In this document: in pieces, positions 27,292 through 36,485 of the stretch
Numbering within the stretch: position 1 is the stretch's first letter
Layout: each line of letters begins with the position of its first letter
NCBI GenBank assembly: GCA_002314875.1
Contig: DCHS01000017.1
Span: 124,001 to 188,000, forward strand
Direction of reading: 5' to 3'
DNA: 64,000 nt
DNA from: Prevotellaceae bacterium UBA1746
Lineage (GTDB): Bacteria; Bacteroidota; Bacteroidia; Bacteroidales; Bacteroidaceae
Position numbers and translations under genes: made by a program
The notes under the pieces: model-generated
Told to the model about the DNA's origin: nothing
The model's database searches: none
Seen by the model: the letters and a program-made list of their open reading frames with translations, nothing else

Positions 27292-29979
27292 ATGAGTAAA
27301 GGTGTATTCCTGGTAGCTTCCGCCCTCGCTTTTGCGATGCAAGCATCAGCACAGGCTCCTGTCGACTCCCTTGTAGTTGACAATGCTGACTTTACCTTCA
27401 CAGAGAGCCAGCTTGATGAGGATAATGACGCGTCACAGTCCGTGTCGTCCATTACCTCCAAGAAGGACCCCTATCTCAGTGAAGTAGGTTATGCTTTCAG
27501 TGCTGTCCGCTTCCGTGTGCGTGGCTACGACAACATGTACAGCAACTCATATCTCAATGGCGTAATGATGAACGACCTTGAACAGGGACGTTTCAGTTAC
27601 AGTATCATTGGTGGTATGAACGACGCAGTCCGTAACAAGGAAGGTGTCAGCCAGATGGATTACAATATGTTCGGCGTTACCGGTATCGGCGGCGGCGACA
27701 ATGTGAACATGCGTGCTGGCCAGTTCGCTGCGGGTAACAAACTTGCATTAAGCGGATGTAATCGTAATTACACCGTTCGTGCAATGTTTACCAAGGCAAC
27801 AGGTTTTAACAAGAACGGATGGGCTTTCGCTGGTAGTATGGGCTATCGCTGGGCTGATTACAAGACGGCTTACATTGCTGGTACTTTCTACAACAGCTTC
27901 AGCTACTTCCTTGCTGCCGAGAAGCGTTTCAACGAACAGCACTCCCTGAACCTCTCTACTTTCGGTGCTCCCACCGAGCGTGCTCAGCAGAGTGCTGCAA
28001 CCGAAGAAGCATACTACCTTGCCAACAGCCACTACTACAACAGTTACTGGGGTTATCAGAACGGCAAGGTTCGTAACTCTCGTGTTGTTCACGATTTCCA
28101 GCCTACTGCAATCCTTACCTGGGATTACAAACCGGACAATCAACGCAAGTTGACGACCAGTGCTGCTTTCAAGTACTCTATGTATTCTTCCAGCGCACTG
28201 AGCTGGGGTGGTAACGCTTACGACCCCCGTCCTGACTACTACAAGAATCTTCCCTCCAGTATTTTCAATGTCTATAACAAGGACAAGAACAATTCTGAAT
28301 ACCTGGGCACCAACGCCTTCCTTCTCGATCAGTTTAACTATCTGACCGATTATTGGCAGACTGAGGAAAACCGTCAGGTGAAGTGGGATCAGCTTTACTA
28401 TGTGAACAAGCAGAATAGTCTTTATGGTACCGGTGAATCTCTCTACTATGTAGAACGCCGCCATAACGACCAGATGGTATTTGCCCTTAATAGCGCTTGG
28501 AACCACACCCTCAACAATCGTCATAAGTACGGCACCGGTCTTGAACTTAACCATACCGTTGGTAAGCACTACAAGACTATGGACGACCTCCTCGGTGGTG
28601 CCACCTTTACCGATGTTGACAAGTACGCTGCTACTGATTACGGTGATTACAGCAAGGAGGCTCAGAACGACCTCAACAATCCCAATCGCCAGATCAAGCA
28701 GGGTGACATCTTTGGTTATAACTACAACATCCTCGTGAACAAGGCAAAGGCTTGGGGTCAGTACCAGTACACAGCTAAGCACTTTACCTTCAACGGTCAG
28801 GCTCACATCGACGGTACGACCATCAGCCGTGACGGTAAGATGAGAAACGGCCGTTACGAACATAACTCTTATGGTCATGAAGGTTCTGAGGATGGCACGA
28901 CAGCTAAGTTCCTCGGTGGTGGTATCAAGGGTCAGTTCGTTTACAGCCCCACCCGTAACCACAGCCTGAACCTCGGTGTCAGCATCTCCAGCAATGCTCC
29001 TCTCGCCCGCAATGCTTTCGTTGCTCCCCGCGAACAGAATAACTTCGTGGATAATCTTACCAACGAAGATATCCTCAGTGGTGAACTCGGTTATACCTTC
29101 ACCTTCGGTAAATTTACCGGTAAGGTGGACGGCTACTACACCATGTTCCGTCACGGTGTTGAGCAGACTGCTTTCTACAACGACCAGCAGGAACGCTTCA
29201 CCTATCTGACGATGACCAATGTCGAGAAGCGTCACTATGGTGTTGAGGCTGCACTCAGTTATGCTCCTGACAGCCACTGGACCATCAACCTCGTTGGTAC
29301 CTATGGCGATGCTTCTTACACCAATAATCCTTATGCTCAGGTTAACTACGATGGTATGGACGGCGCTACCAACGAAAAGTTGAATGCCCTCACCAATCCT
29401 GTTACCGGCAAGAGCGAACAGCTTCAGGTTATCGCAGACGGTATGAAGGTAGGTTCTACTCCTTTGACCGCTGTCATGCTTGGTGTGAAATATAACATCA
29501 ACTACTGGTTCTTTGAAGTTGACGCAAAGTACTACGACCGCGTTTATTGTGGCTTCAGCCAGTATCGTCGTATGACCAATGTCCTCAAGACCTATGCTCC
29601 TTCAAGTTTCGATGCTGACGGTAATCTTGTTTATGATGTTACCCAGACTGAACTTGAAGAAAACGGTGGTGTTCTCTTCAATGCTGACGGTACCTTCAAC
29701 AAGGCTTATTCTCCCAAGCAGGAGAAATTCGATGGCGGTTTCATGTTGGATGCCAGCATTGGTAAGAGCCTCCGTTTGAAGCGTGGCAAGACTTTGAGCA
29801 TCAACCTCCAGCTCCAGAACCTGCTCAACAATACCAACTTCCGTACCGGTGGTTACGAGCAGAATCGTGACGACTTCTACAATACAGGTGAGGAGAAAGC
29901 TTATCAGTTCTCCAAGAATTCCAAGTATTACTATGCGAACGGATTTAATTTCTTCCTTAATATCGGCTTCAAGTTCTAA
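27292..29979 (+). CDS. TonB-dependent outer-membrane receptor (895 aa)
   Basis: Signal peptide MSKGVFLVASALAFAMQASA. A short N-terminal stretch leads directly into a plug domain (FRVRGYDNMYSNSYLNGVMM, then GMNDAVRNKEGV). It lacks the carboxypeptidase-regulatory domain usual in SusC proteins. The C-terminal two thirds are barrel strands, with the final strand GFNFFLNIGFKF ending in Phe. No SusD gene follows; instead two lipoproteins and a nuclease lipoprotein do, with short spacing (21, 47 and 12 bp). This arrangement suggests import of nucleic acid breakdown products, which is an inference from the neighbours. Confidence 0.88.
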   Translation: MSKGVFLVASALAFAMQASAQAPVDSLVVDNADFTFTESQLDEDNDASQSVSSITSKKDPYLSEVGYAFSAVRFRVRGYDNMYSNSYLNGVMMNDLEQGRFSYSIIGGMNDAVRNKEGVSQMDYNMFGVTGIGGGDNVNMRAGQFAAGNKLALSGCNRNYTVRAMFTKATGFNKNGWAFAGSMGYRWADYKTAYIAGTFYNSFSYFLAAEKRFNEQHSLNLSTFGAPTERAQQSAATEEAYYLANSHYYNSYWGYQNGKVRNSRVVHDFQPTAILTWDYKPDNQRKLTTSAAFKYSMYSSSALSWGGNAYDPRPDYYKNLPSSIFNVYNKDKNNSEYLGTNAFLLDQFNYLTDYWQTEENRQVKWDQLYYVNKQNSLYGTGESLYYVERRHNDQMVFALNSAWNHTLNNRHKYGTGLELNHTVGKHYKTMDDLLGGATFTDVDKYAATDYGDYSKEAQNDLNNPNRQIKQGDIFGYNYNILVNKAKAWGQYQYTAKHFTFNGQAHIDGTTISRDGKMRNGRYEHNSYGHEGSEDGTTAKFLGGGIKGQFVYSPTRNHSLNLGVSISSNAPLARNAFVAPREQNNFVDNLTNEDILSGELGYTFTFGKFTGKVDGYYTMFRHGVEQTAFYNDQQERFTYLTMTNVEKRHYGVEAALSYAPDSHWTINLVGTYGDASYTNNPYAQVNYDGMDGATNEKLNALTNPVTGKSEQLQVIADGMKVGSTPLTAVMLGVKYNINYWFFEVDAKYYDRVYCGFSQYRRMTNVLKTYAPSSFDADGNLVYDVTQTELEENGGVLFNADGTFNKAYSPKQEKFDGGFMLDASIGKSLRLKRGKTLSINLQLQNLLNNTNFRTGGYEQNRDDFYNTGEEKAYQFSKNSKYYYANGFNFFLNIGFKF

Positions 29980-30000
29980 GCCCTCTCCTATAATATTATT

Positions 30001-31047
30001 ATGAAAAAGATTCTTTCTATTATATTTATGGGCGTTGCAGCTTTCACCATGACGAGCTGTTTCAACGACTTCGACGATGCCGATACCAGTAATTTCTCTG
30101 TAACGGCAACGAGTATCGGAGAACCCAATACTACGATTTACGATATCAAGAATATGTACTGCTCCAACAGTACCAAGGCCGGCACGAATGTGAACTCCAG
30201 CAACTTCTGGAGCCTCATTAGTGAAGACCTCATCTTCGAAGGCGTCGTAGTGGGTAACGATATCTCCGGCAATCTCTATCAGCAGGTGTATCTTCGCGAT
30301 TTCGGTACCGGCGGCAAGGCAGAAGGTAAGACTGACCAGTGCATCCAGCTGGGTATCAAGAATCCCTGTCTCCATCCTTATTTCCGTCTTGGCCAGAAAG
30401 TTCGCGTGAACCTCAAGGGTCTCTATGTCGGTGTTTACTCTAAGACTCCCAAGGTGGGTACCCCCTACTTTACCAGTAGCGGTAACAACCGTCTTGGTCC
30501 GATGCTCTTCGATCTATTGAAGACCAACGTCCAGTTGATTGGTGAGCCCGATCCCAACGCTCCCGAACTTGTTCCTATGGACAAGACCACGGCTACCGGT
30601 TTGAATTGGATTAAGGCAAACAGCAATCAGACTTGGGAAAACAGCCCCATCCTTGCTACTGTAGAAGGTAAGATCAAGGAAGTCCAGGGCGGTGCTGCCA
30701 AGGCTGCTGAGGCTGGTACACAAGACAGTTGGAACGGTGTTTATGAAAGCATCATCACCTACTACGAAAATGGTGAAAAGTGCTATTCCAAGATGTACGC
30801 TCCTGAGTGTCTCCGTGATGCCGGTTATGCTGTTGACCGCACTATCCAGTGCAGTAACGGTTCTACAGTAACCCTCCGTACCGGTACCGGTAATGACATC
30901 TCTTTCCTCACTATTCCCAAGGACAGTCGTAAGTACACGGGTATCATGAGCTATTACAGCGGCTGGCAGATGCAGTTGCGTGATACCAAGGACATCTATC
31001 CTCAGATTGATCCCAAACTCGGTACTGATAGCGACGAAAACAAATAA
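30001..31047 (+). CDS. DUF5689 family lipoprotein (348 aa)
   Basis: Lipoprotein signal with lipobox TMTSC (Cys20). The region ISEDLIFEGVVVGNDISGNL followed by YQQVYLRDFGTGGK and FRLGQKVRVNLKGLYVGVYS is the DUF5689 pattern, which I read as an OB-fold-like beta barrel. A second similar region may lie at about residues 215-335. OB folds bind single-stranded nucleic acids or oligosaccharides, so a surface ligand-binding role in the nuclease locus is plausible. No catalytic residues are evident. It is second gene of the receptor operon. Confidence 0.82.
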   Translation: MKKILSIIFMGVAAFTMTSCFNDFDDADTSNFSVTATSIGEPNTTIYDIKNMYCSNSTKAGTNVNSSNFWSLISEDLIFEGVVVGNDISGNLYQQVYLRDFGTGGKAEGKTDQCIQLGIKNPCLHPYFRLGQKVRVNLKGLYVGVYSKTPKVGTPYFTSSGNNRLGPMLFDLLKTNVQLIGEPDPNAPELVPMDKTTATGLNWIKANSNQTWENSPILATVEGKIKEVQGGAAKAAEAGTQDSWNGVYESIITYYENGEKCYSKMYAPECLRDAGYAVDRTIQCSNGSTVTLRTGTGNDISFLTIPKDSRKYTGIMSYYSGWQMQLRDTKDIYPQIDPKLGTDSDENK

Positions 31048-31094
31048 GTCCCAAGAGGAATTCCAGTAAAAACAAATAAAACAAAGATATATCC

Positions 31095-32780
31095 ATGAAA
31101 AAGATTTTTTCATTTATCGTTGGAGCGTTGGTGCTCGGCTTTGCCTCCTGTGAGGATGTCCCCGCTCCCTACGAACTCTTCGCCGGAGACGGCCAGAAGG
31201 AAGAGGTGACTTCTATCTATTATACCAGTTCCAATCTTTACACAGGTTGGTCACTCGTTGCAGAAGGTGAAAACCAGCCTTGGAGCCAGGGTTCTTCCTA
31301 TACCCAGGCTACTGGTTATCAGGCTTGGGGTGGTGACACCAAGAGCAACAAGGAAGTTACCGGTTACCTGATTTCTCCTAAGTTCAATACCGTTGCACAG
31401 TCCGGCAAGGTAAAGATGTACTTCGACCACACCCTTCGTTATACCAATAACGTAAGCGGTTGGAAGGATAACCACAAAATCTTCATCACCAAGGACTGGG
31501 ATGGCGATACCAATAACTTCAATATCCAGAATTGGACGCAGATTGACTACACTCCCGCTGCTTCTACCTATACCGACTGGACTCTCTATTCCAGCGGCGA
31601 AATTCAGATTCCCGACGAATTTGTGAATGTTGACGGCGTTTATGTATGCTTCTACTTCCATGCACCTGCAACCGCTTCTACCACCTGGGAACTTATGAAC
31701 TTCACCATCGAAGAAGGTGAGGCACAGGCAAGCACCGGTGGTGGCGGTGATGATACTGGAGACGTTAAGGCTCTCGGTTACACCAGTGCAAGTTTGAGCG
31801 ACTTCGGCCTCTATGCTGTTAAGGAACAGCCCTGGAGCCAGGGTTCTTCTTACACCCAGGCTACTGGTTACCAGAAGTGGGGTAGCGATACCAAGAGCAA
31901 CAAGGAAGTTGAGGGTTATCTCATTTCTCCCGCTATCAAGACCACTTGTACCAGTGGTAAGGTAAAGATCAACTTTGATAACACTATCCGTTACACCAAC
32001 AATGTCAGCGGCTGGGAACAGTATCATAAGATCTATGTCAGCGACAACTACGATGGTAGTGACTTCAGTAAGGCAACTTGGACTCAGGTTAACTTTACTC
32101 CCGTTGCTTCAACCTATACCGACTGGACCCTCTATGGTAGCGGTGATATCCAGCTCCCCGATGCTTATGCAAACAAGGAAAAGGTTTATGTTGCCTTCTA
32201 CTTCTATGCTCCTGCAACCGCTTCTACGACTTGGGAGCTTACCAACTTCAAGATTGAAGAAGGCGTGGCTGCTGACAACGGCGGTGGTAACACTGGCGGT
32301 GGCGATGACAATCCTGGTGGTGGTGAAACCAACAATGGTGGTGTAACCCGTTCTGTAAGCGGTGTCAATGTAACTTGGACCGTTGACGGTGTAACCGCTG
32401 GTAGCACTACTGACGAAGTTGATTTCAGCACTCTCGGCTACGAAAATGGCCAGGAAGTAGTTGAAGTTAAGTTGGATCATTGTACCATTGCTTTTGACAA
32501 GGGTACGAACAAGAATGGTCCTAAGTATTACACTGCAACGAACGGTATTCGTCTCTATGCTTGCAATACGATGACCTTCAACAGCACCCAGCCCATCGCA
32601 CAAGTCGTTCTCGTTTGCGATAGCTACAGTGGTACTGACTATGTAGGTAATGCTGAAACCACCTTCACGGTTGACGGCAACACCCTCGTGATGAATAACT
32701 ACAATGCTGCTGCAGGTGTTCAACTTCGTATCAAGACCATGAAGATTATTTACGCTGACGCTGCAAGCCGTCGCAAGTAA
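31095..32780 (+). CDS. Surface lipoprotein with two near-identical tandem domains (561 aa)
   Basis: Lipobox GFASC puts the lipid on Cys19. Residues about 61-208 and 245-388 are tandem copies of one domain. Both contain QPWSQGSSYTQATGYQ, DTKSNKEV, YTNNVSGW, TYTDWTLY and PATASTTWEL. The fold looks like the choice-of-anchor/DUF5017 class of beta sandwiches, but I am not certain. A Gly/Asn/Asp linker (about 390-416) leads to a different C-terminal beta domain (about 417-555). The strong conservation between copies suggests recent duplication. Position between the DUF5689 lipoprotein and the nuclease implies a binding role in the same system. Confidence 0.7.
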   Translation: MKKIFSFIVGALVLGFASCEDVPAPYELFAGDGQKEEVTSIYYTSSNLYTGWSLVAEGENQPWSQGSSYTQATGYQAWGGDTKSNKEVTGYLISPKFNTVAQSGKVKMYFDHTLRYTNNVSGWKDNHKIFITKDWDGDTNNFNIQNWTQIDYTPAASTYTDWTLYSSGEIQIPDEFVNVDGVYVCFYFHAPATASTTWELMNFTIEEGEAQASTGGGGDDTGDVKALGYTSASLSDFGLYAVKEQPWSQGSSYTQATGYQKWGSDTKSNKEVEGYLISPAIKTTCTSGKVKINFDNTIRYTNNVSGWEQYHKIYVSDNYDGSDFSKATWTQVNFTPVASTYTDWTLYGSGDIQLPDAYANKEKVYVAFYFYAPATASTTWELTNFKIEEGVAADNGGGNTGGGDDNPGGGETNNGGVTRSVSGVNVTWTVDGVTAGSTTDEVDFSTLGYENGQEVVEVKLDHCTIAFDKGTNKNGPKYYTATNGIRLYACNTMTFNSTQPIAQVVLVCDSYSGTDYVGNAETTFTVDGNTLVMNNYNAAAGVQLRIKTMKIIYADAASRRK

Positions 32781-32792
32781 TCCCCTTTTTGA

Positions 32793-33767
32793 ATGAGATA
32801 TATTCATCATCTATCCCTTCTCGTTGCTGCGGCATTGTCCTTTGGGTTCTATGCCTGCAGCAGCGACGAGGAGGAAGAAAAACCCGTTGTTGAGGAGCAT
32901 TCCGACTTTACGAATGCCAACGACAACAAGGAAGGTTCTACCTATGTCAATACTGAGGCTGGCGTCCCCAGTAGCAAGTTTGTGAGCCGCATGGAAATGC
33001 CTAAACTCCAGAGCGGTGACATCTTGATTGTCCATCAGGCTACCGATATGACGGGAAGTCCTGTGAACTACAGCGTTGGCTATTCTCCTACCGATCATCA
33101 CAGCCGTTGGGTAGCTTTCCGTTTCGATAACGATATGAAAGCCCGCAAGGTGGCTCGTAAGGATTATAACATTCGTCCTCAGTATCCCCAGGATCCTCTT
33201 TGTGCTGCTACGGTATCCAGCGATGCTTCGTTCAACGGTCATGACCACGGTCATCTTTGCGCCTCTGCCGATCGTCTTTGTTCCCGCGAGGCAAACGACC
33301 AGACTTTCTACATGTCCAATATGAGTCCTCAGATGGGAAACTTCAACCAGGACTATTGGACCAACTACGAAGGTTTCGTTCAGACCCTCGGCCGTTCCTG
33401 TGGTCCTAATACGAGCAGTACGACTAGTTGGGCTGATACGCTTTATGTGGTAAAGGGCGGTACGATCAATTCCGGCAATATCCTGAAGACCATCAAGGTT
33501 GACGGCTACAACATGCCCGTTCCCAAGTATTACTATATGGCCCTTTTGAAGGTGAAGAACGGCAATTATACTGCTATAGCCTTCTGGATAGAACACAAGG
33601 ACTACGATACCAAAAATATCGCGAACGTAAACGCGGATATTGCGGCTCATGCTATTACGATAGATAAACTGGAAGAATATACTGGCATCGATTTCTTCTG
33701 CAACCTTCCCGGATCTGTAGAAAAGTCTGTTGAGGCCGTTTGCCTTCCTTCTGCATGGGGATTGTAA
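32793..33767 (+). CDS. DNA/RNA non-specific endonuclease (NUC1) lipoprotein
   Basis: The protein has 324 residues. Lipobox FYAC gives lipidation at Cys22, followed by an acidic linker (SSDEEEEK). The beta-beta-alpha-metal nuclease core contains NGHDHGHLCASADR (DHGH at 151-154), where the canonical family motif is DRGH, and YMSNMSPQMGNFNQ, which supplies the metal-binding and neighbouring asparagines (near 176-185). The second His of DHGH (His154) is the expected general base. It probably degrades extracellular DNA and RNA at the cell surface. It is the last gene of the operon and is followed by a strong terminator. Confidence 0.9.
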   Translation: MRYIHHLSLLVAAALSFGFYACSSDEEEEKPVVEEHSDFTNANDNKEGSTYVNTEAGVPSSKFVSRMEMPKLQSGDILIVHQATDMTGSPVNYSVGYSPTDHHSRWVAFRFDNDMKARKVARKDYNIRPQYPQDPLCAATVSSDASFNGHDHGHLCASADRLCSREANDQTFYMSNMSPQMGNFNQDYWTNYEGFVQTLGRSCGPNTSSTTSWADTLYVVKGGTINSGNILKTIKVDGYNMPVPKYYYMALLKVKNGNYTAIAFWIEHKDYDTKNIANVNADIAAHAITIDKLEEYTGIDFFCNLPGSVEKSVEAVCLPSAWGL

Positions 33768-33868
33768 TCCTGGCGAATTTTTGGCAAAATCAGGCCTTTG
33801 AAAAGGTCGCTTCTAACGGCTTTTTGTCCTCTTAAGGGTGCATCCCCACACAAAAACACGAAAAAAGG

Positions 33869-33911
33869 CGAAATAACCGCGTAAAAATGCGGTTATTTCG
33901 TATTTTTTTTG
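33869..33911 (+). terminator. Rho-independent terminator of the nuclease operon
   Basis: CGAAATAACCGC (33869-33880) and GCGGTTATTTCG (33889-33900) form a perfect 12-bp stem with an 8-nt loop. It is followed by TATTTTTTTT. Confidence 0.88.
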
Positions 33912-33919
33912 TACCTTTG
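33912..33919 (+). promoter_or_regulatory. -7 box of the gyrB promoter
   Basis: TACCTTTG matches the consensus and lies 29 bp before the gyrB start. It sits directly after the T tract of the preceding terminator. No TTTG was found at the -33 distance. Confidence 0.5.
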
Positions 33920-33948
33920 CCTCGTTAAAAACGAACCATTTTATAGCA

Positions 33949-35931
33949 ATGGAAGAAAACAAGACAAACCAAGCTAATTATTCCGCATCAAACATCCAGG
34001 TGCTCGAAGGCCTTGAAGCCGTTCGTAAGCGCCCGGCAATGTATATCGGTGACATCAGCGAGAAGGGTCTCCACCATCTCGTTTATGAGACTGTCGATAA
34101 CTCTATCGATGAGGCGCTCGCCGGATACTGTACCCATGTTGAGGTAACGATTAATGAAGATAACTCTATCACCGTTCAGGATAACGGTCGTGGTATCCCT
34201 GTTGATATCCACGAAAAGGAAGGCGTCAGCGCTCTCCAGGTCGTTATGACCGTTCTCCATGCCGGTGGTAAATTCGATAAGGGAAGTTACAAAGTCAGCG
34301 GTGGTCTCCATGGTGTTGGTGTTAGTTGTGTAAACGCACTTTCTACCCACATGTTGAGCCAGGTGTTCCGTGATGGTAAAATCTACCAGCAGGAATACGA
34401 AGTTGGTAAACCTCTCTATCCCGTTAAGATTGTTGGCGAAACCGAACTCCGTGGTACCCGTCAGCAATTCTGGCCCGATGGTGACATCTTTATCACCACC
34501 GAATATAAGTATGATATTCTCGCTAATCGTATGCGTGAACTCGCATACCTGAATGCTGGTCTTACTATCAAGCTCACCGATATGCGTGAACTCGATGAGG
34601 AAGGCAAGCCCAAGAGCGAGACTTTCTACAGCGAACATGGCCTCCGCGAATTCGTCCGTTTCCAGGACAGCATGCGCACTCCGCTCATTCCCGATGTCAT
34701 CTACATCAATACCGAGCGTGACGGCATCCCCGTGGAAGTTGCTATTGTTTACAATACCGGTTACAGCGAAAATCTCCATTCTTACGTCAATAATATCAAT
34801 ACCATCGAAGGTGGTACCCACCTCGCTGGTTTCCGCGCTGCTATCACCCGCGTCCTCAAGAAGTACGCTGAAGAAACTGCAGCAAAGCAGATTGAGAAGG
34901 CTAAGATTGAAATCTCCGGTGAGGACTTCCGCGAAGGTCTTACCGCTGTTATCAGTGTTAAGGTTGCTGAACCCCAGTTTGAAGGCCAGACCAAGACCAA
35001 ACTCGGTAACTCCGAAGTTATGGGTGTGGTAAACAGCGCCGTTGGTGAAGCCCTCAGCAACTATCTTGAAGAACATCCCAAGGAGGCTAAGGTCATCGTT
35101 GACAAGGTCATCCTTGCTGCTACCGCTCGTATTGCTGCCCGCAAGGCTCGTGAGACCGTTCAGCGCAAGAACCCCATGACTGGTGGTGGTCTTCCCGGTA
35201 AACTCGCTGACTGCTCAAGCAAGGTTCCCGAAGAATGCGAATTGTTCCTCGTCGAGGGTGATTCTGCAGGTGGTTCCGCAAAGCAGGGCCGCAGCCGTGC
35301 AACTCAGGCTATCCTTCCCCTCCGTGGTAAGATCCTGAATGTTGAAAAGGCTATGTGGCACAAGGCTTTCGAGAGCGACGAGGTTAACAACATCATCCAG
35401 GCACTCGGTATCCGTTTCGGTGTTCAGAAGCCCGGTGAAGAGGAAGTTGACTCCAAGGAGGCAAACATCGACAAGCTTCGTTATCACAAGGTCATCATCA
35501 TGGCCGATGCCGATGTCGATGGTCAGCACATCGCAACTCTCGTTATGACGCTCTTCTACCGCTACTTCCCCAAGGTGATCGAAGAAGGCCATTTGTTCAT
35601 CGCAATGCCTCCTCTCTATCGCTGCAAGAAGGGTAAGTTCGAAGAATATTGCTATACCGACCGTGAGCGCGATGCCTTCATCGAAAAGTATGGTGACCCC
35701 GAAAAGGGCGAACAGAGTATCACGATGCAGCGTTACAAAGGTCTTGGTGAAATGAACCCTACACAGCTCTGGGAAACCACTATGGACCCCGAAAGCCGTA
35801 TGCTCAAGCAGGTAACTATTGAGAGTGCAGCAAAGGCTGATTACATCTTCTCCATGTTGATGGGTGACGATGTTGAGCCTCGCCGCGACTTCATCGAAAA
35901 GAATGCACAATACGCAGAAATTGACGCGTAA
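33949..35931 (+). CDS. gyrB: DNA gyrase subunit B
   Basis: ATPase subunit of DNA gyrase, 660 residues, the length expected when the E. coli-type insert is absent. GHKL ATPase motifs are NSIDEALAG and DNGRGIPVDIHEKEG, and HAGGKFDKGSYKVSGGLHGV covers the lid. The TOPRIM domain shows EGDSAGGSAKQGR, PLRGKILNVEKA and DADVDGQHIATL. The C-terminal signature QRYKGLGEMNP and the end ...FIEKNAQYAEIDA are also typical. It appears to be monocistronic, flanked by a terminator upstream and a 156-bp spacer downstream. Confidence 0.98.
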   Translation: MEENKTNQANYSASNIQVLEGLEAVRKRPAMYIGDISEKGLHHLVYETVDNSIDEALAGYCTHVEVTINEDNSITVQDNGRGIPVDIHEKEGVSALQVVMTVLHAGGKFDKGSYKVSGGLHGVGVSCVNALSTHMLSQVFRDGKIYQQEYEVGKPLYPVKIVGETELRGTRQQFWPDGDIFITTEYKYDILANRMRELAYLNAGLTIKLTDMRELDEEGKPKSETFYSEHGLREFVRFQDSMRTPLIPDVIYINTERDGIPVEVAIVYNTGYSENLHSYVNNINTIEGGTHLAGFRAAITRVLKKYAEETAAKQIEKAKIEISGEDFREGLTAVISVKVAEPQFEGQTKTKLGNSEVMGVVNSAVGEALSNYLEEHPKEAKVIVDKVILAATARIAARKARETVQRKNPMTGGGLPGKLADCSSKVPEECELFLVEGDSAGGSAKQGRSRATQAILPLRGKILNVEKAMWHKAFESDEVNNIIQALGIRFGVQKPGEEEVDSKEANIDKLRYHKVIIMADADVDGQHIATLVMTLFYRYFPKVIEEGHLFIAMPPLYRCKKGKFEEYCYTDRERDAFIEKYGDPEKGEQSITMQRYKGLGEMNPTQLWETTMDPESRMLKQVTIESAAKADYIFSMLMGDDVEPRRDFIEKNAQYAEIDA

Positions 35932-36006
35932 ACCCGTCAATTTGTGCACTTTGCTTGCACAATTTTACCCATAATGTGCAGTTTTAGGTAAAAAAAATTG
36001 CAAATG

Positions 36007-36038
36007 CTTGCAAATGTTGCAGATATGCACTAATTTTG
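36007..36038 (+). promoter_or_regulatory. Promoter upstream of acpP
   Basis: TAATTTTG at 36031-36038 is a consensus -7 box, with CTTG (36007-36010) at the -33 position, 20 bp away. The surrounding spacer repeats the word TTGCAAATG and contains TTGTGC/GCACAA inverted halves at about 35940-35960, which could be an operator. Confidence 0.5.
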
Positions 36039-36087
36039 CACCCGCAAATAATCCCGTATAAATTATTAATCATTTAATTATATTACA

Positions 36088-36321
36088 ATGTCTGAAATTT
36101 CTGAAAAGGTAAAGCAGCTCATCGTTGAGAAGCTTTCCGTTGACGCAGCTGATGTAAAGGACGAGGCAAGCTTCGCTAATGACCTCGGCGCTGATTCACT
36201 CGAAACCGTAGAACTCATGATGGATCTCGAAAAGGAATTCGATATCACCATCCCCGAGGAGGAGTCTGAGAACATCCACACCGTTGGTGATGCTATCGCT
36301 TACATCGAGGCTCACGTATAA
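36088..36321 (+). CDS. acpP: Acyl carrier protein
   Basis: Small acidic carrier of 77 residues for fatty acid synthesis. The phosphopantetheine attachment site is Ser37 in GADSLETVELMM. The four-helix pattern and length are standard. It is followed 164 bp later by fabF, the usual partner, although the spacer holds a large hairpin. Confidence 0.97.
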   Translation: MSEISEKVKQLIVEKLSVDAADVKDEASFANDLGADSLETVELMMDLEKEFDITIPEEESENIHTVGDAIAYIEAHV

Positions 36322-36384
36322 TTTTCCCTTACGATAAGTCTCTTGAAGTAGCCGTGAGGTTACAGAGAGAGACCTTCCGCAGGT

Positions 36385-36456
36385 AAATGTGCTAATGTGC
36401 TGCTTCTGTCTCTCTCATTCGTGAGGGAAACGACAGGAAAGCATATTAGCACATTT
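36385..36456 (+). other. Extended 72-nt stem-loop between acpP and fabF
   Basis: Outer arms 36385-36401 and 36440-36456 pair over 17 bp with one mismatch. Inside, CTGTC (36406-36410) pairs with GACAG (36432-36436), and TCTCTCA (36411-36417) pairs with TGAGGGA (36422-36428) around a TTCG tetraloop. A competing pairing exists: GAGAGAGAC (36365-36373) with GTCTCTCTC (36408-36416). It lacks a T tract, so it may be a processing site, a switch or a repeat element and not a terminator. Confidence 0.65.
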
Positions 36457-36485
36457 GACGCATATCTTTATTTATATATATATTT

